Shown one piece after another: positions 36,899-46,186 of a DNA stretch of 64,000 nt. The notes beneath the pieces were generated by a model. That model had not been told where the DNA came from. It saw only the letters and a program-made list of their open reading frames with translations, and ran no database searches. The DNA is from Pseudomonas umsongensis (GTDB lineage: Bacteria; Pseudomonadota; Gammaproteobacteria; Pseudomonadales; Pseudomonadaceae). The position numbers were made by a program, and so were the translations under genes. Positions within the stretch are counted from its first letter, which is position 1. Each line of letters starts with the position of its first letter. The DNA lies in assembly GCF_002236105.1 (NCBI RefSeq), contig NZ_NIWU01000002.1:620001-684000 (forward strand), read 5' to 3'.

Positions 36899-37135
36899 CT
36901 ACCGCTCGGAATAGCTTGCCGCTGCGGCCTCGAGCCACCGCGGCAGGTCTCGACGCTTGATTTTCTGCGCATGAGCGCTTGCCAACTGTTCGAGCATGAA
37001 GGCTTTTTTCTGCTCGTCCTTGCCAGCCAGCGCTAATGCCAGGTCACGGTCCACCCAGCGTCTGATGCGCACATATAGCCACCCATGGAAGTACAGTCCA
37101 GCGACGGTTGTGACGACAATGATAAAGTAATCCAT
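36899..37135 (-). CDS. Small membrane-anchored hypothetical protein
   Basis: This 78-residue protein has one hydrophobic N-terminal segment (1-25, MDYFIIVVTTVAGLYFHGWL) and a charged cytoplasmic tail (KDEQKKAFMLEQLASAHAQK). I do not recognise it. It is co-directional with no near neighbour, and its upstream gap of about 165 bases is shared with the SlyB-like gene. Confidence 0.65.
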   Translation of the reverse strand: MDYFIIVVTTVAGLYFHGWLYVRIRRWVDRDLALALAGKDEQKKAFMLEQLASAHAQKIKRRDLPRWLEAAAASYSER

Positions 37136-37301
37136 ATAGATCCCTGGTCAGTGGCGCAGTTTTGCAAATAGCCACAACTGTGTGGTGAGCTCGTCAAGGG
37201 GCCTGTACAGAGCCTGAATCGAAGCAATTTTCTCCAGGCAAGGCCGTGACAGGCGTTCAGCTGCGGAGTTTAATGGTTACTTGTCCTTTGGAGTTGATGC
37301 T

Positions 37302-37766
37302 ATGCGTAAGTCTGTTCTGCTGGTTGCTTCCTTTTCCACCATGGCGATGTTGCTCACTGGCTGCCAATCGAGCTTGACCGGTGACTCCTATTCCCGTGAC
37401 GAAGCGCGTCGCGTGCAGACGATTCGCATGGGCACCATCGAAGCCCTGCGGCCGGTGAAAATCGAAGGTACCAAGACCCCGATCGGCGGCGCTGCGGGTG
37501 CAGTGGTCGGCGGAGTTGGCGGCAGTGCCATCGGCGGCGGCCGAGGCAGTATCGTCGCAGCGGTCATCGGCGCAGTGGCCGGCGGGCTGCTGGGCTCGGC
37601 TACCGAAGAAGGCCTGACCCGCACCCAGGGCGTGGAGATCACCGTGCGTGAAGACGACGGCAGCATGCGTGCCTACGTGCAGCAGGTTCAGGAAAACGAA
37701 GTGTTCCGCGTCGGCGAGCGCGTGCGTATTGCCACGGTTGATGGCACCAGTCGCGTTTCTCACTAA
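37302..37766 (+). CDS. SlyB-like glycine-zipper outer-membrane lipoprotein
   Basis: This 154-residue protein has the lipobox LTGC with C21. A glycine-zipper region (about 64-102, with GGAAGAVVGGVGGSAIGG) forms a double hydrophobic hairpin as in SlyB/Rickettsia 17 kDa antigen. A small beta domain follows (TQGVEITVREDDGSMRAYVQ). SlyB in enterics acts in the PhoPQ stress response and outer-membrane stability. The ATG at 37302 follows TTTGGAG; an in-frame ATG upstream would put residues before the signal. Terminator at 37791. Confidence 0.88.
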   Translation: MRKSVLLVASFSTMAMLLTGCQSSLTGDSYSRDEARRVQTIRMGTIEALRPVKIEGTKTPIGGAAGAVVGGVGGSAIGGGRGSIVAAVIGAVAGGLLGSATEEGLTRTQGVEITVREDDGSMRAYVQQVQENEVFRVGERVRIATVDGTSRVSH

Positions 37767-37790
37767 GCGGTAATACGGGTAAGAGAAAAC

Positions 37791-37820
37791 CCCGACCAGG
37801 GTGACTGGTCGGGTTTTTTT
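37791..37820 (+). terminator. Terminator after the SlyB-like gene
   Basis: CCCGACCAG and CTGGTCGGG form a 9-base stem with a 5-base loop, then a T tract. It lies 24 bases after the stop codon. Confidence 0.9.
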
Positions 37821-37842
37821 TGCGCCGGTTTCCGGCATCGGG

Positions 37843-38310
37843 CTAAAAATCGTTCTTTAGGGCTGTTTCAATGACTTGCTCGGGTATTAATTCTCGAGCG
37901 TCGTCCCCATCACCAAAATATTCGCCGGGCCAGATAAAAAGATCGGAAATACGAGCATCTGGAATATTGAGGGCCAACATTTGCAGCCAAAAGCAGGTGG
38001 CGTGTTCCGGGATATCCGCATCCATGACTCTTCGAGCCATTTCGATCATTTCAGGTTGGGAGATATCCTTCAGGCGGCGCTCATAAGGCCCCATCAGGAT
38101 CTGGCGAACCCAAGTGTCATGATCCTGGGCTTCGTCAATACCTGGAAAATCGAGAGAGGTCAGATCCGTCATAGCCTCTCGATTGAATTGAGCCAGCTGA
38201 TCCCTGGTCTGATCCTGATTTGCGCCATCAATTTGCGCAGCAAGGTTTGCAAGGCGAGCAACCTTGGTTTCGCAAAGGTGCGGGGGCATCAGTTCCTGAC
38301 GTAGCGCCAT
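37843..38310 (-). CDS. AT-rich orphan gene, 155 residues
   Basis: The protein begins MALRQELMPPHLCETKVARL and is acidic overall, with a helix-rich middle and an acidic end (GEYFGDGDDARELIPEQ). No signal or membrane segment is seen. GGAGAGGG lies 2 to 10 bases before the ATG. The gene is visibly poorer in GC than the neighbours, and its codon use differs, which suggests acquisition. Acidic soluble proteins of this size include many toxin-immunity proteins, but no toxin gene is nearby and no family is recognised. Function unknown. Confidence 0.65.
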   Translation of the reverse strand: MALRQELMPPHLCETKVARLANLAAQIDGANQDQTRDQLAQFNREAMTDLTSLDFPGIDEAQDHDTWVRQILMGPYERRLKDISQPEMIEMARRVMDADIPEHATCFWLQMLALNIPDARISDLFIWPGEYFGDGDDARELIPEQVIETALKNDF

Positions 38311-38458
38311 AACCCTCTCCAAAATTGCTGAATTTGACCATGTCTGCATAAAGCAAAAGGCACGGTCACAAATCGCAACGTTAACGAGAAAGGCTTGGGG
38401 ATTTATGCAGGCAGCTTCCGTAAAGCTCGTAGGAAGAATCCGAAGTTCTGTACGGTTT

Positions 38459-38575
38459 TTTGTAGGAGCGAGCTTGCTCGCGAAAAACCTGAAAACACCG
38501 TTGGGTTTCAGATTTCCCGCATCATCGTTGACGTCCATCGGAACGCCGCCTGGAGCCAGCTTGGTCCTACAGGTG
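38459..38575. repeat. Degenerate REP-type inverted pair
   Basis: TGTAGGAGCGAGCTTGCTCGCG at the left and GCTTGGTCCTACAG at the right form an imperfect inverted pair. The right end overlaps the 3' end of nhaA by a few bases. Confidence 0.65.
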
Positions 38576-39760
38576 CGCCGTTTGCAGTGCAGGCTTGCGA
38601 CTCGCCGCAGCCGTGACGGCATAGCCAATCAAGGCCGCCAGAATCGAACCGGTGAGAATCCCCATCCGATCCATCCCCGCATAGTCACTCACGCCTGGCT
38701 CAAAGGCCAGCGAACCGACAAACAGGCTCATGGTGAAGCCTATGCCGCAAAGAATCGCGACACCCAGCACCTGGCCCCAATTGGCACCCTGGGGCAGGGC
38801 GGCGATGCCGGTTTTCACCGCCAGCCAGGTCAGGCCGTAGACGCCGATTGCCTTGCCCAGAAGCAGGCCAATCGCGATGCCCATTGGCACGTTATGGGTG
38901 AAGCTCTCGGCGGTAACGCCACTCAGCGACAGGCCGGCGTTGGCGAAGGCGAACAACGGCAGGATGCCGTAGGCCACCCAAGGGTGCAGCGCGTGTTCCA
39001 GTGTCAGCAGGGGCGACGGTTCGGCGTTTTTCGTGCGCAACGGTATGCAGAAGGCCAGGGTCACGCCCGCCAGCGTGGCATGCACACCGCTCTTGAGTAC
39101 GCAGACCCAGAGGATCAGGCCGATGATCATGTACGGTCCGAGCTTTACCACGCCGAGCCGGTTCATTCCGATCAGCGCCGCGATGCAGGCTGCAGCCAGT
39201 GCCAGGGACAGGGTCGACAGCTCGCCGGAGTAAAAAATCGCGATGATGATGATGGCGCCGAGGTCGTCGATGATCGCCAGGGTCATCAGGAACAACTTCA
39301 GCGAGACCGGAACGCGTTTGCCCAGCAACGCCAGTACACCCAGCGCGAAAGCGATGTCGGTGGCTGTCGGGATCGCCCAGCCGTTCAGGGCCGGCGGGTT
39401 GTCGCGGTTGAGGAACCAGTAGATCAACGCTGGCACGACCATGCCGCCAATGGCGGCTGCGCCGGGCAGGACGATCTGCGACGGCTTGGACAGTTGCCCG
39501 TCGAGGACCTCGCGCTTGACCTCCAGCCCGATCAAAAGGAAGAACATCGCCATCAGCCCGTCATTGATCCATAGGAGCAGGGGCTTGGCGATTTTCAGCG
39601 CGCCGATCTGGGCGACAACGGGGGTTTCCAGGAGGCCGTTGTACAGCCACGACAGCGGGGAGTTATTGATGATCAGCGCGAGGATAGCCGCGGCGATCAA
39701 TAACAGACCGCTGGCAGCTTCCAGCTGAAAGAAACGCGTGAACGTGCTACGCAGAGGCAC
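38567..39760 (-). CDS. nhaA: Na+/H+ antiporter NhaA
   Basis: This protein of about 397 residues exchanges two protons for one sodium across the inner membrane. It has some twelve membrane segments; the ion-binding aspartate pair is in [10 protein letters not shown], and [14 protein letters not shown] and [17 protein letters not shown] are typical NhaA stretches. The GTG at 39760 is chosen because GGAGAG lies upstream and the protein then opens [17 protein letters not shown], as NhaA proteins do; an ATG 36 bases earlier is less likely. AT-rich DNA upstream probably holds the promoter. Confidence 0.94.
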   Translation of the reverse strand: MPLRSTFTRFFQLEAASGLLLIAAAILALIINNSPLSWLYNGLLETPVVAQIGALKIAKPLLLWINDGLMAMFFLLIGLEVKREVLDGQLSKPSQIVLPGAAAIGGMVVPALIYWFLNRDNPPALNGWAIPTATDIAFALGVLALLGKRVPVSLKLFLMTLAIIDDLGAIIIIAIFYSGELSTLSLALAAACIAALIGMNRLGVVKLGPYMIIGLILWVCVLKSGVHATLAGVTLAFCIPLRTKNAEPSPLLTLEHALHPWVAYGILPLFAFANAGLSLSGVTAESFTHNVPMGIAIGLLLGKAIGVYGLTWLAVKTGIAALPQGANWGQVLGVAILCGIGFTMSLFVGSLAFEPGVSDYAGMDRMGILTGSILAALIGYAVTAAASRKPALQTAHL

Positions 39761-40009
39761 AGTCGCTCTCCATCGATTAGTCAAAAGGTGGCACACCCTA
39801 ACCCGTACCGTTAGTTGTTAAAACAAAAGTTATATTCTTTTTTGTTATATGTCGTAACAACACGATTCTGCGGCAAGGTCTTGAGCCTAGCAGTTGCCGG
39901 ATGCATTGGAACCCAGCTGTATCTGTGCTGGATGTAGGATTTTTCCTAAGCTTGAAGGCTCAGGCTTGTGAAAAGGCCGCCAATTGCCCGATCCATCGAG
40001 ATAACTACC

Positions 40010-41104
40010 ATGAGCGACATCCGACAGTGGTCCCGCGAAGCCATCCGGATCATCGAAGCCGATTTCCAGCGCAGCGCCGACACTCATCTGATCCCCTTGT
40101 CGCTGCCAGGCTTTGCCGGCATCGAGTTGTACTTCAAGGATGAGTCGAGCCATCCCACCGGCAGCCTGAAACACCGTCTGGCGCGTTCGCTGTTCCTGTA
40201 CGCGCTGTGCAATGGCTGGCTCAAGCCCGGAGCGCCAGTCATCGAGGCGTCCAGCGGTTCGACGGCAATTTCCGAAGCGTACTTCGCGCGTTTGCTGGGG
40301 GTGCCGTTCATTGCGGTCGTGCCGGCCAGCACCTCGAAGGAGAAGATTGCGCAAATCGCTTTCTATGGCGGGCAAACGCATCTGGTCACGGACCCTACGC
40401 AGATCTACGCCGAATCCGAACGCCTGGCGCGCGAACACGATGGCCACTTCATCGACCAGTTCACCTACGCCGAGCGCGCGACCGACTGGCGGGCGAACAA
40501 CAACATCGCCGAATCGATCTTCCAGCAGATGCGCTTCGAAAAGCACCCGGAGCCGAGCTGGCTGGTGTCCAGCCCCGGTACCGGGGGCACGACGGCGACC
40601 CTGGGACGTTACGTACGCTATCGCCAGCACGCCACCCGCGTGTTGTGTGCCGATGCCGAACGCTCGGTGTTTTTCGATTACTACCAGAGCGGTGATGCCA
40701 GCCTGCGCCTGGCTCACGGTTCGCGGGTCGAGGGCATTGGACGACCCCGGGTGGAGGCGTCATTCCTGCCCAAGGTCATCGATGCGATGGTCAAGGTGCC
40801 GGACGCGTTGTCGTTGGCAGCCATGCATTACCTGGCGAAACGTCTGGGGCGTCATGTCGGCGGATCGAGCGGGACCAACCTGATCGGCGCCTTGATGGCC
40901 GCGCAGCAGATGGCTGCAGCGGGGGAGGAGGGGTCGATCGTGGCGATTCTGTGCGACAGCGGCGAGCGCTATGCCACGACGTATTACGATCAGGCCTGGC
41001 TTCAGGCCGAGGGGTTTGAACTGGGTGGGTTGATCGATGCGGTGGCGGCGACGGTCGAGCGCGGCGAGGCGCTACCGGCTACGGTGTTGCGCGCCAATAT
41101 CTGA
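40010..41104 (+). CDS. PLP-dependent cysteine synthase-family protein
   Basis: This 364-residue type II PLP enzyme has the Schiff-base lysine K54 in HPTGSLKHRLA, EASSGSTAISEAYFARLLGV (the asparagine/serine loop) and SSPGTGGTTATLGRYVRY, the phosphate-binding loop. It resembles cysteine synthase or cystathionine beta-synthase but the usual KDR triad is KHR. The ATG at 40010 has only a weak ribosome-binding site; an in-frame GTG at 39968 is possible. Natural substrate unknown. A REP pair follows. Confidence 0.86.
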   Translation: MSDIRQWSREAIRIIEADFQRSADTHLIPLSLPGFAGIELYFKDESSHPTGSLKHRLARSLFLYALCNGWLKPGAPVIEASSGSTAISEAYFARLLGVPFIAVVPASTSKEKIAQIAFYGGQTHLVTDPTQIYAESERLAREHDGHFIDQFTYAERATDWRANNNIAESIFQQMRFEKHPEPSWLVSSPGTGGTTATLGRYVRYRQHATRVLCADAERSVFFDYYQSGDASLRLAHGSRVEGIGRPRVEASFLPKVIDAMVKVPDALSLAAMHYLAKRLGRHVGGSSGTNLIGALMAAQQMAAAGEEGSIVAILCDSGERYATTYYDQAWLQAEGFELGGLIDAVAATVERGEALPATVLRANI

Positions 41105-41125
41105 ATTCGTCATGCGCAGAAATCA

Positions 41126-41216
41126 CTGTGGGAGCGAGCCTGCTCGCGAAAGCGGTAGATCAGTCAACATTTCTGTTGAGTGTTAATCCGCCTTCGCGAG
41201 CAGGCTCGCTCCCACA
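41126..41216. repeat. Paired REP-type palindrome
   Basis: CTGTGGGAGCGAGCCTGCTC and its complement flank about 40 bases. It resembles the element at 2083 closely, including AGCGGT-TCAGT in the spacer. It lies between convergent genes. Confidence 0.9.
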
Positions 41217-41227
41217 AGGGATATGCG

Positions 41228-42841
41228 TCAGGCCTGCAAGCCCAGGATGTCCCGCGCCACGGCTTCGGCGATGCGAATGCCATCGACACCCGCCGACAGA
41301 ATCCCACCCGCATAACCTGCGCCTTCACCCGCCGGGAACAGGCCCTTGACGTTCAGGCTTTGCATCGACTCGTTGCGGGTGATGCGCAACGGCGACGACG
41401 TGCGGGTCTCGATCCCGGTCAACACGGCATCGTGCAGCGAGTAACCGCGAATCTGTTTCTCGAATGCCGGCAAGGCTTCGCGAATCGCTTCGATGGCGAA
41501 GGCCGGCAAGGCCAGCGCCAGGTCACCCAGGGCAACGCCCGGTTTGTAGGACGGTTCAACGCTGCCCAACTCGGTGGACGGCTTGCCGGCGATAAAGTCG
41601 CCGACCAGTTGCGCCGGTGCCTCGTAGTTGCTGCCGCCTAGCACAAAGGCGTGGGATTCCAGGCGTTCCTGCAACTCGATACCGGCCAACGGGCCGCCCG
41701 GGTAATCGACTTCCGGGGTAATCCCGACAACGATCCCGGAGTTGGCGTTGCGCTCGTTACGCGAGTACTGGCTCATGCCATTGGTCACCACGCGATTTGG
41801 CTCGGACGTCGCCGCCACCACCGTGCCGCCCGGGCACATGCAGAAGCTGTAGACGGAACGGCCATTCTTGGCGTGGTGCACCAGTTTGTAGTCGGCGGCG
41901 CCGAGTTTCGGGTGGCCGGCGTACTTGCCCAGGCGCGCGCGGTCGATCAGCGACTGCGGGTGTTCGATGCGGAATCCTACCGAGAATGGCTTGGCTTCCA
42001 TGAACACGCCACGGCCGTGCAACATGCGGAACGTGTCCCGGGCACTGTGGCCGAGAGCCAGGATCACGTGTTTCGAATGGATCTGCTCGCCGCCATCGAG
42101 TTCGACGCCAACCAGTTGGCCGTCCTCGATAAGCACGTCGGTAACCCGCTGCTGGAAGCGCACTTCACCGCCCATGGCGCGAATCTGCTCACGCATGTTT
42201 TCCACCACGCCTGTCAGGCGGAACGTACCGATGTGCGGTTTGCTGACGTAGAGGATTTCTTCCGGGGCACCGGCCTTGACGAACTCATTGAGGACTTTGC
42301 GCCCGATGAACTTCGGATCCTTGATCTGGCTGTAGAGCTTGCCATCGGAGAATGTCCCCGCGCCGCCCTCGCCGAACTGTACGTTGGACTCGGGGTTGAG
42401 CACGCTTTTACGCCACAGGCCCCAAGTGTCCTTGGTGCGCTGGCGCACTTCGGTGCCGCGTTCGAGGATGATCGGCTTGAAGCCCATTTGCGCCAGCAGC
42501 AAGCCGGCGAAGATCCCGCATGGACCAAAGCCGACCACGACAGGGCGCACACTCAGGTCGGCCGGCGCCTGGCCGACCATTTTGTAGCTGACATCCGGTG
42601 CCACGTTGACGTTACGGTCATCGGCGAACTTGTGCAGCACCGAGGCTTCATCGCGAACATCGAGGTCGATGGTGTAGATGAAGCACAGCTCGGAGGACTT
42701 TTTGCGCGCATCGTAGCTGCGCTTGAACAAGGTGAAATCGAGCAAGTCATCGCTGGTGATGCCCAGGCGCTGCAGGATGGCAGGGCGCAGGTCTTCATCG
42801 GGATGGTCGATTGGCAGCTTGAGTTCGGTGATTCGTAACAT
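41228..42841 (-). CDS. NAD(P)/FAD-dependent oxidoreductase (COG2509-type)
   Basis: This 537-residue flavoprotein has an FAD-binding loop VVVGFGPCGIFAGLLLAQMG (about 100-120) followed by ILERG, then GEGGAGTFSDGKLYSQIKDP, which is characteristic of this family. The end has LFPAGEGAGYAGGILSAGVD, a second FAD-contact motif. The N-terminal 90 residues form a separate small domain. The reaction is unknown. It is alone on its strand; the lipoprotein gene lies 95 bases upstream on the same strand. Confidence 0.88.
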   Translation of the reverse strand: MLRITELKLPIDHPDEDLRPAILQRLGITSDDLLDFTLFKRSYDARKKSSELCFIYTIDLDVRDEASVLHKFADDRNVNVAPDVSYKMVGQAPADLSVRPVVVGFGPCGIFAGLLLAQMGFKPIILERGTEVRQRTKDTWGLWRKSVLNPESNVQFGEGGAGTFSDGKLYSQIKDPKFIGRKVLNEFVKAGAPEEILYVSKPHIGTFRLTGVVENMREQIRAMGGEVRFQQRVTDVLIEDGQLVGVELDGGEQIHSKHVILALGHSARDTFRMLHGRGVFMEAKPFSVGFRIEHPQSLIDRARLGKYAGHPKLGAADYKLVHHAKNGRSVYSFCMCPGGTVVAATSEPNRVVTNGMSQYSRNERNANSGIVVGITPEVDYPGGPLAGIELQERLESHAFVLGGSNYEAPAQLVGDFIAGKPSTELGSVEPSYKPGVALGDLALALPAFAIEAIREALPAFEKQIRGYSLHDAVLTGIETRTSSPLRITRNESMQSLNVKGLFPAGEGAGYAGGILSAGVDGIRIAEAVARDILGLQA

Positions 42842-42936
42842 GGCAGGATCCGGTTCGCGGGGCGCACAACTGCGCCAGGGCGTTTGAAACCGGCGATTAT
42901 AAGCCTCAAAGGCTCAGGCCCGTGAGGCTTAAACGA

Positions 42937-43602
42937 TCAGTCGTCGCGCGATCCGCCGAAATACCCACAACCCCGTTGCACCTGGCCGTTGATCCGCAGT
43001 TCAGCACTCATGTGCTGGATGCTGCCGGTGCTGTTGTCGACGCAGCGTTGCGGTGCGACCCACAGTTCGATGTGCTGCTGGTTGGCTTCGGTGCTGAGGT
43101 TGAAGCGGCCTTCGCCCAATTGCTCCTCGACATAGGGCACGGCCAACGGCGCCTGGCCGGCGCGTTCAAGGACCATGCCTTTGCCGGTGACTCTCACGCT
43201 CCACTCAGGGGCATGGCCGGCGGCGCGCAGGATCAGCTTCTTGAAGTCGGGATCGGCACAGGCATTGCCCGAACGCTCGATGCGATACAGCTGTTCGAGG
43301 TCCAGTTGCCCGTCGCCGGAGCCGGAAACGATCCGCCCGCGCACATCGGCAAACAGTTTGCCTTGGGCATCGGCCAGGCTCGCGGCCTGTTGCAGGACGC
43401 TGGTACCGCCCGTGTCGTTGACCGCATAACGTTTCTGCTCGCCGCACGGCTGGAACAACAGCTTGCCGTCGGCTGCGCTCAATTGGCCCTGCATACGGGC
43501 CTGGCCGACGTGGGAAGCGCTTTCCCTCGAGCCATCGAACAACTGGCATGCGGCGAACAGTGGAAGAAGGGCAACGAGGACTAAGGAACGGGCAGCACGC
43601 AT
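42937..43602 (-). CDS. COG3650-type envelope lipoprotein
   Basis: This 221-residue protein has a lipoprotein signal (1-19, LLPLFAACQ; C19 lipidated). The mature part has LLFQPCGEQKRYAVND, typical of COG3650 proteins, and a C-terminal domain with cysteine pairs (APQRCVDNSTG, QVQRGCGYFGG). The ATG at 43602 begins the signal; six upstream in-frame residues are unlikely. Function unknown. Confidence 0.8.
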   Translation of the reverse strand: MRAARSLVLVALLPLFAACQLFDGSRESASHVGQARMQGQLSAADGKLLFQPCGEQKRYAVNDTGGTSVLQQAASLADAQGKLFADVRGRIVSGSGDGQLDLEQLYRIERSGNACADPDFKKLILRAAGHAPEWSVRVTGKGMVLERAGQAPLAVPYVEEQLGEGRFNLSTEANQQHIELWVAPQRCVDNSTGSIQHMSAELRINGQVQRGCGYFGGSRDD

Positions 43603-43661
43603 CTTGGGGTCTCCTGACAAGTGCCGTCACGTTACTCAGCCTGACCGTTCATCACAAGGCT

Positions 43662-44261
43662 TTAGCCCACGTGAAAGGTCTGACCTGTCTGCAAGCCTTC
43701 GACACTCTTTGCGTAGGCCAATGCCACATCGGCCGCCAGAACCGGTTTGAAGCCGCGGAAGTAAGGTGCGTATTTGCCCATGGCTTCGACCAGCACGTTC
43801 GGGCTGATCGAGTTGACCCGCAGGCCACGCGGCAATTCGATCGCGGCGGCACGGACAAAGCTGTCCAGGGCACCGTTGACCAGCGCTGCGCTAGCACCGC
43901 TGCGGATCGGATCGTGGCTGAGCACGCCGGTGGTGAAGGTGAACGACGCGCCGTCATTCGCGAACTCGCGACCGACCAGCAGCAAGTTGACCTGGCCCAT
44001 CAACTTGTCTTTAAGGCCCAGGGTAAAACTCTCTTCGGTCATTTCATCCAGTGGCGCGAAGGTCACGTTGCCGGCGGCGCAGACCAACGCATCGAACTTG
44101 CCCGTTTGCTCAAACAGTTTTCGAATCGAGGTGCTGTCACTGATGTCCACTTGGAAATCACCGCTTTTGCGGCCGATGCGCACGATCTCGTGGCGCGGGG
44201 ACAGTTCCTTGTCGACGGCCGAACCAATGGTGCCACCTGCGCCGATCAAAAGAATTTTCAT
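43662..44261 (-). CDS. Short-chain dehydrogenase-like protein lacking the YxxxK pair
   Basis: This 199-residue protein has the Rossmann loop MKILLIGAGGTIGSAV and ALVCAAGNVTF, as in SDR enzymes. Where the catalytic Tyr and Lys are expected (aligned at residues 125 and 129) it has Ala and Asn, within GASAALVNGALDSF. It still has the nucleotide loop, so it may bind NADP(H) and act as a sensor or use other residues. It is divergent from a LysR regulator 105 bases away, the usual arrangement of a target gene with its regulator. Confidence 0.85.
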   Translation of the reverse strand: MKILLIGAGGTIGSAVDKELSPRHEIVRIGRKSGDFQVDISDSTSIRKLFEQTGKFDALVCAAGNVTFAPLDEMTEESFTLGLKDKLMGQVNLLLVGREFANDGASFTFTTGVLSHDPIRSGASAALVNGALDSFVRAAAIELPRGLRVNSISPNVLVEAMGKYAPYFRGFKPVLAADVALAYAKSVEGLQTGQTFHVG

Positions 44262-44366
44262 GCTGGCTGATCCTCGTATCGATAAGTGAGGCCTCAGTTT
44301 AGAGTGGTTTTTTCCACGGATAAGCGCGCTAATAGGCAACCTTTGGTTTTCAAATGGAAACAATCC

Positions 44367-45275
44367 ATGAGCGAGATGGATGACCTGGCGGCATTCGCCG
44401 TGTTGGTCGAAGCAGGCAGCTTTACCTTGGCGGCGCAGCAATTGGGTTGCAGCAAGGGCCAGTTGTCCAAGCGCATCAGTCAGTTGGAAGCGCAGTTTTC
44501 CGTGGTCCTGCTACAACGCACCACGCGACGCTTGAGCCTGACGGCGGCAGGCGCTGCGTTGTTGCCCCAAGCCCAGGCGCTGGTGGTGCAAGTCGAGCGC
44601 GCGCGCCAGGCCCTGGCACGGTTGAAGGATGACATGGCGGGCCCTGTGCGGATGACCGTACCTGTGTCGCTTGGGGAAACGTTCTTCGATGGCTTGTTGC
44701 TGGAGTTCTCGGCCCAGTATCCCGAGGTGCAGATCGAACTGGAGCTCAACAACAACTACCGCGATTTGTCCCGTGACGGCTTCGATCTGGCGGTCCGCTC
44801 CGATGTGGCGATTGACCAGCGCCTGGTGGCGCGCCCGCTACTGGCGTGGCGGGAGTTGACCTGTGCCAGCCCGGCCTATCTGGAGCAATACGGTGAGCCG
44901 CAGTCCCCTCAGGCGCTGGCCGGGCATCGCTGCCTGCTCAACAGCCACTACAGCGGTCGGGAGGAGTGGTTGTATCACCAACAACACGAGTTGTTGCGGG
45001 TGCGGGTTTCGGGACCGTTCGCCAGTAATCATTACAACCTGTTGAAAAAAGCCGCACTGGCTGGCGCCGGCATTGCCCGCTTGCCGTCCTATGCATTGCC
45101 GGCGGAATTGGCTGACGGGCGTTTGCGCTGGCTGCTGCGTGATTATCAGACACGCAGCATGCCGATGTATCTGGTGCATCCGTATCAGGGTGGGCTGCCC
45201 AGGCGTACGCAGGTGCTGGCGGATTATTTGATGGGCTGGTTCAAGCGCAGCGGCGAGGCGCTGGACAGGCTCTAA
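44367..45275 (+). CDS. LysR-family transcriptional regulator
   Basis: This 302-residue regulator has the winged helix-turn-helix at about 5-65 (AFAVLVEAGSFTLAAQQLGC then SKGQLSKRISQLEAQ) and a periplasmic-binding-like effector domain from about 90 (GPVRMTVPVSLGETFFDGLL). The ATG at 44367 or 44376 is possible; the first has a weak GGAAA site. It probably controls the divergent SDR-like gene. The effector is unknown. It is of the subgroup common in aromatic and aldehyde stress responses. Confidence 0.9.
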   Translation: MSEMDDLAAFAVLVEAGSFTLAAQQLGCSKGQLSKRISQLEAQFSVVLLQRTTRRLSLTAAGAALLPQAQALVVQVERARQALARLKDDMAGPVRMTVPVSLGETFFDGLLLEFSAQYPEVQIELELNNNYRDLSRDGFDLAVRSDVAIDQRLVARPLLAWRELTCASPAYLEQYGEPQSPQALAGHRCLLNSHYSGREEWLYHQQHELLRVRVSGPFASNHYNLLKKAALAGAGIARLPSYALPAELADGRLRWLLRDYQTRSMPMYLVHPYQGGLPRRTQVLADYLMGWFKRSGEALDRL

Positions 45276-45285
45276 ACCATCACGC

Positions 45286-45412
45286 CCCCCCTGTAGGAGC
45301 GAGCATGTCGAATCGTCGCACCGTCGCGATGGTCGTTAACGATAAAGCGGGAAGCCTGATGCCCCGCGGTGGCCTCAGGTTCTTCGCGAACATGCTCGCT
45401 CCTAAAGGGGGG
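45286..45412. repeat. Long degenerate inverted repeat
   Basis: CCCCCCTGTAGGAGCGAGCATG on the left and CATGCTCGCTCCTAAAGGGGGG on the right are inverted, around about 85 bases. The ends are related to the tgtaggagc repeat class. It lies between LysR and livF, converging genes. Confidence 0.75.
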
Positions 45413-45439
45413 GCGATGTTGTTGAAGTTTGGTGGGCAT

Positions 45440-45463
45440 AAAAAAACGGCCCGCAAAGGCCGT
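45440..45463 (-). terminator. Terminator of the liv operon
   Basis: On the minus strand, ACGGCC-TTTGCG-GGCCGT runs into seven T residues, 22 bases after the livF stop. Confidence 0.87.
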
Positions 45464-45484
45464 CTTTTTGTTTACCGCAAAGGC

Positions 45485-46186
45485 TTAGCCACCGAGGTAC
45501 GCATCGCGCACTTTCGGATCGGTCAACAGCGCTTCACCGGTGCCTGTCATCACCACCCTGCCGTTTTCCAGCACGTAGGCGCGGTCAGCGATTTTCAGCG
45601 CCTGGTTGGCGTTCTGCTCGACCAGGAACACCGTTACACCGTCCTTGCGCAGCTGTTCGATGATATCGAAGATCTGCTGGATGATGATCGGGGCCAGGCC
45701 CAGTGAAGGCTCGTCGAGCAGCAACAGCTTGGGTTTGCTCATCAGCGCACGGCCGATGGCGAGCATTTGCTGTTCGCCGCCGGACATGGTGCCGCCACGC
45801 TGGCTAAAGCGCTCTTTCAAGCGTGGGAAAAGTCCGAGGACTTTGTCCATCTGTTCCTGATAGTCGCCTTTGGCGGTGAAGAAACCACCCATGGAGAGGT
45901 TTTCTTCGACGGTCAGGCGGGAAAACACCCGACGACCTTCCGGCACCACGGCAATGCTCTTGCGCATGATCTGCGAAGAATCCTGCCCGACCAGCTCCTC
46001 ACCCATGTAGCGGATGCTGCCGCTGTGGGCCCGCGGCGAACCGCACAGGGTCATCAGCAGCGTGGACTTGCCGGCACCGTTGGCGCCGATCAGGGTCACG
46101 ATCTCGCCCTGGCGGACTTCGACGTTGACGCTGTGCAGGGCCTGGATCTTGCCGTAGAAGGTGGAAACGTTTTCGAACTGCAGCAT
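45485..46186 (-). CDS. livF: Branched-chain amino acid ABC transporter ATPase LivF (BraG)
   Basis: This 233-residue ATPase is one of two that power Leu/Ile/Val uptake. It shows GANGAGKST (Walker A), MSGGEQQMLAIGRAL (signature) and LLLLDEPSLGLAP (Walker B). Length fits LivF/BraG. It is the last gene of the operon livH-livM-livG-livF and starts directly after livG's stop. Confidence 0.96.
   Translation of the reverse strand: MLQFENVSTFYGKIQALHSVNVEVRQGEIVTLIGANGAGKSTLLMTLCGSPRAHSGSIRYMGEELVGQDSSQIMRKSIAVVPEGRRVFSRLTVEENLSMGGFFTAKGDYQEQMDKVLGLFPRLKERFSQRGGTMSGGEQQMLAIGRALMSKPKLLLLDEPSLGLAPIIIQQIFDIIEQLRKDGVTVFLVEQNANQALKIADRAYVLENGRVVMTGTGEALLTDPKVRDAYLGG

Noticed and set aside
38405..39574. 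A 389-residue plus-strand frame across the nhaA gene
   Set aside because: It runs antisense to nhaA, which has clear transport motifs, and its start is in a repeat. It is low-complexity and non-conserved in appearance.
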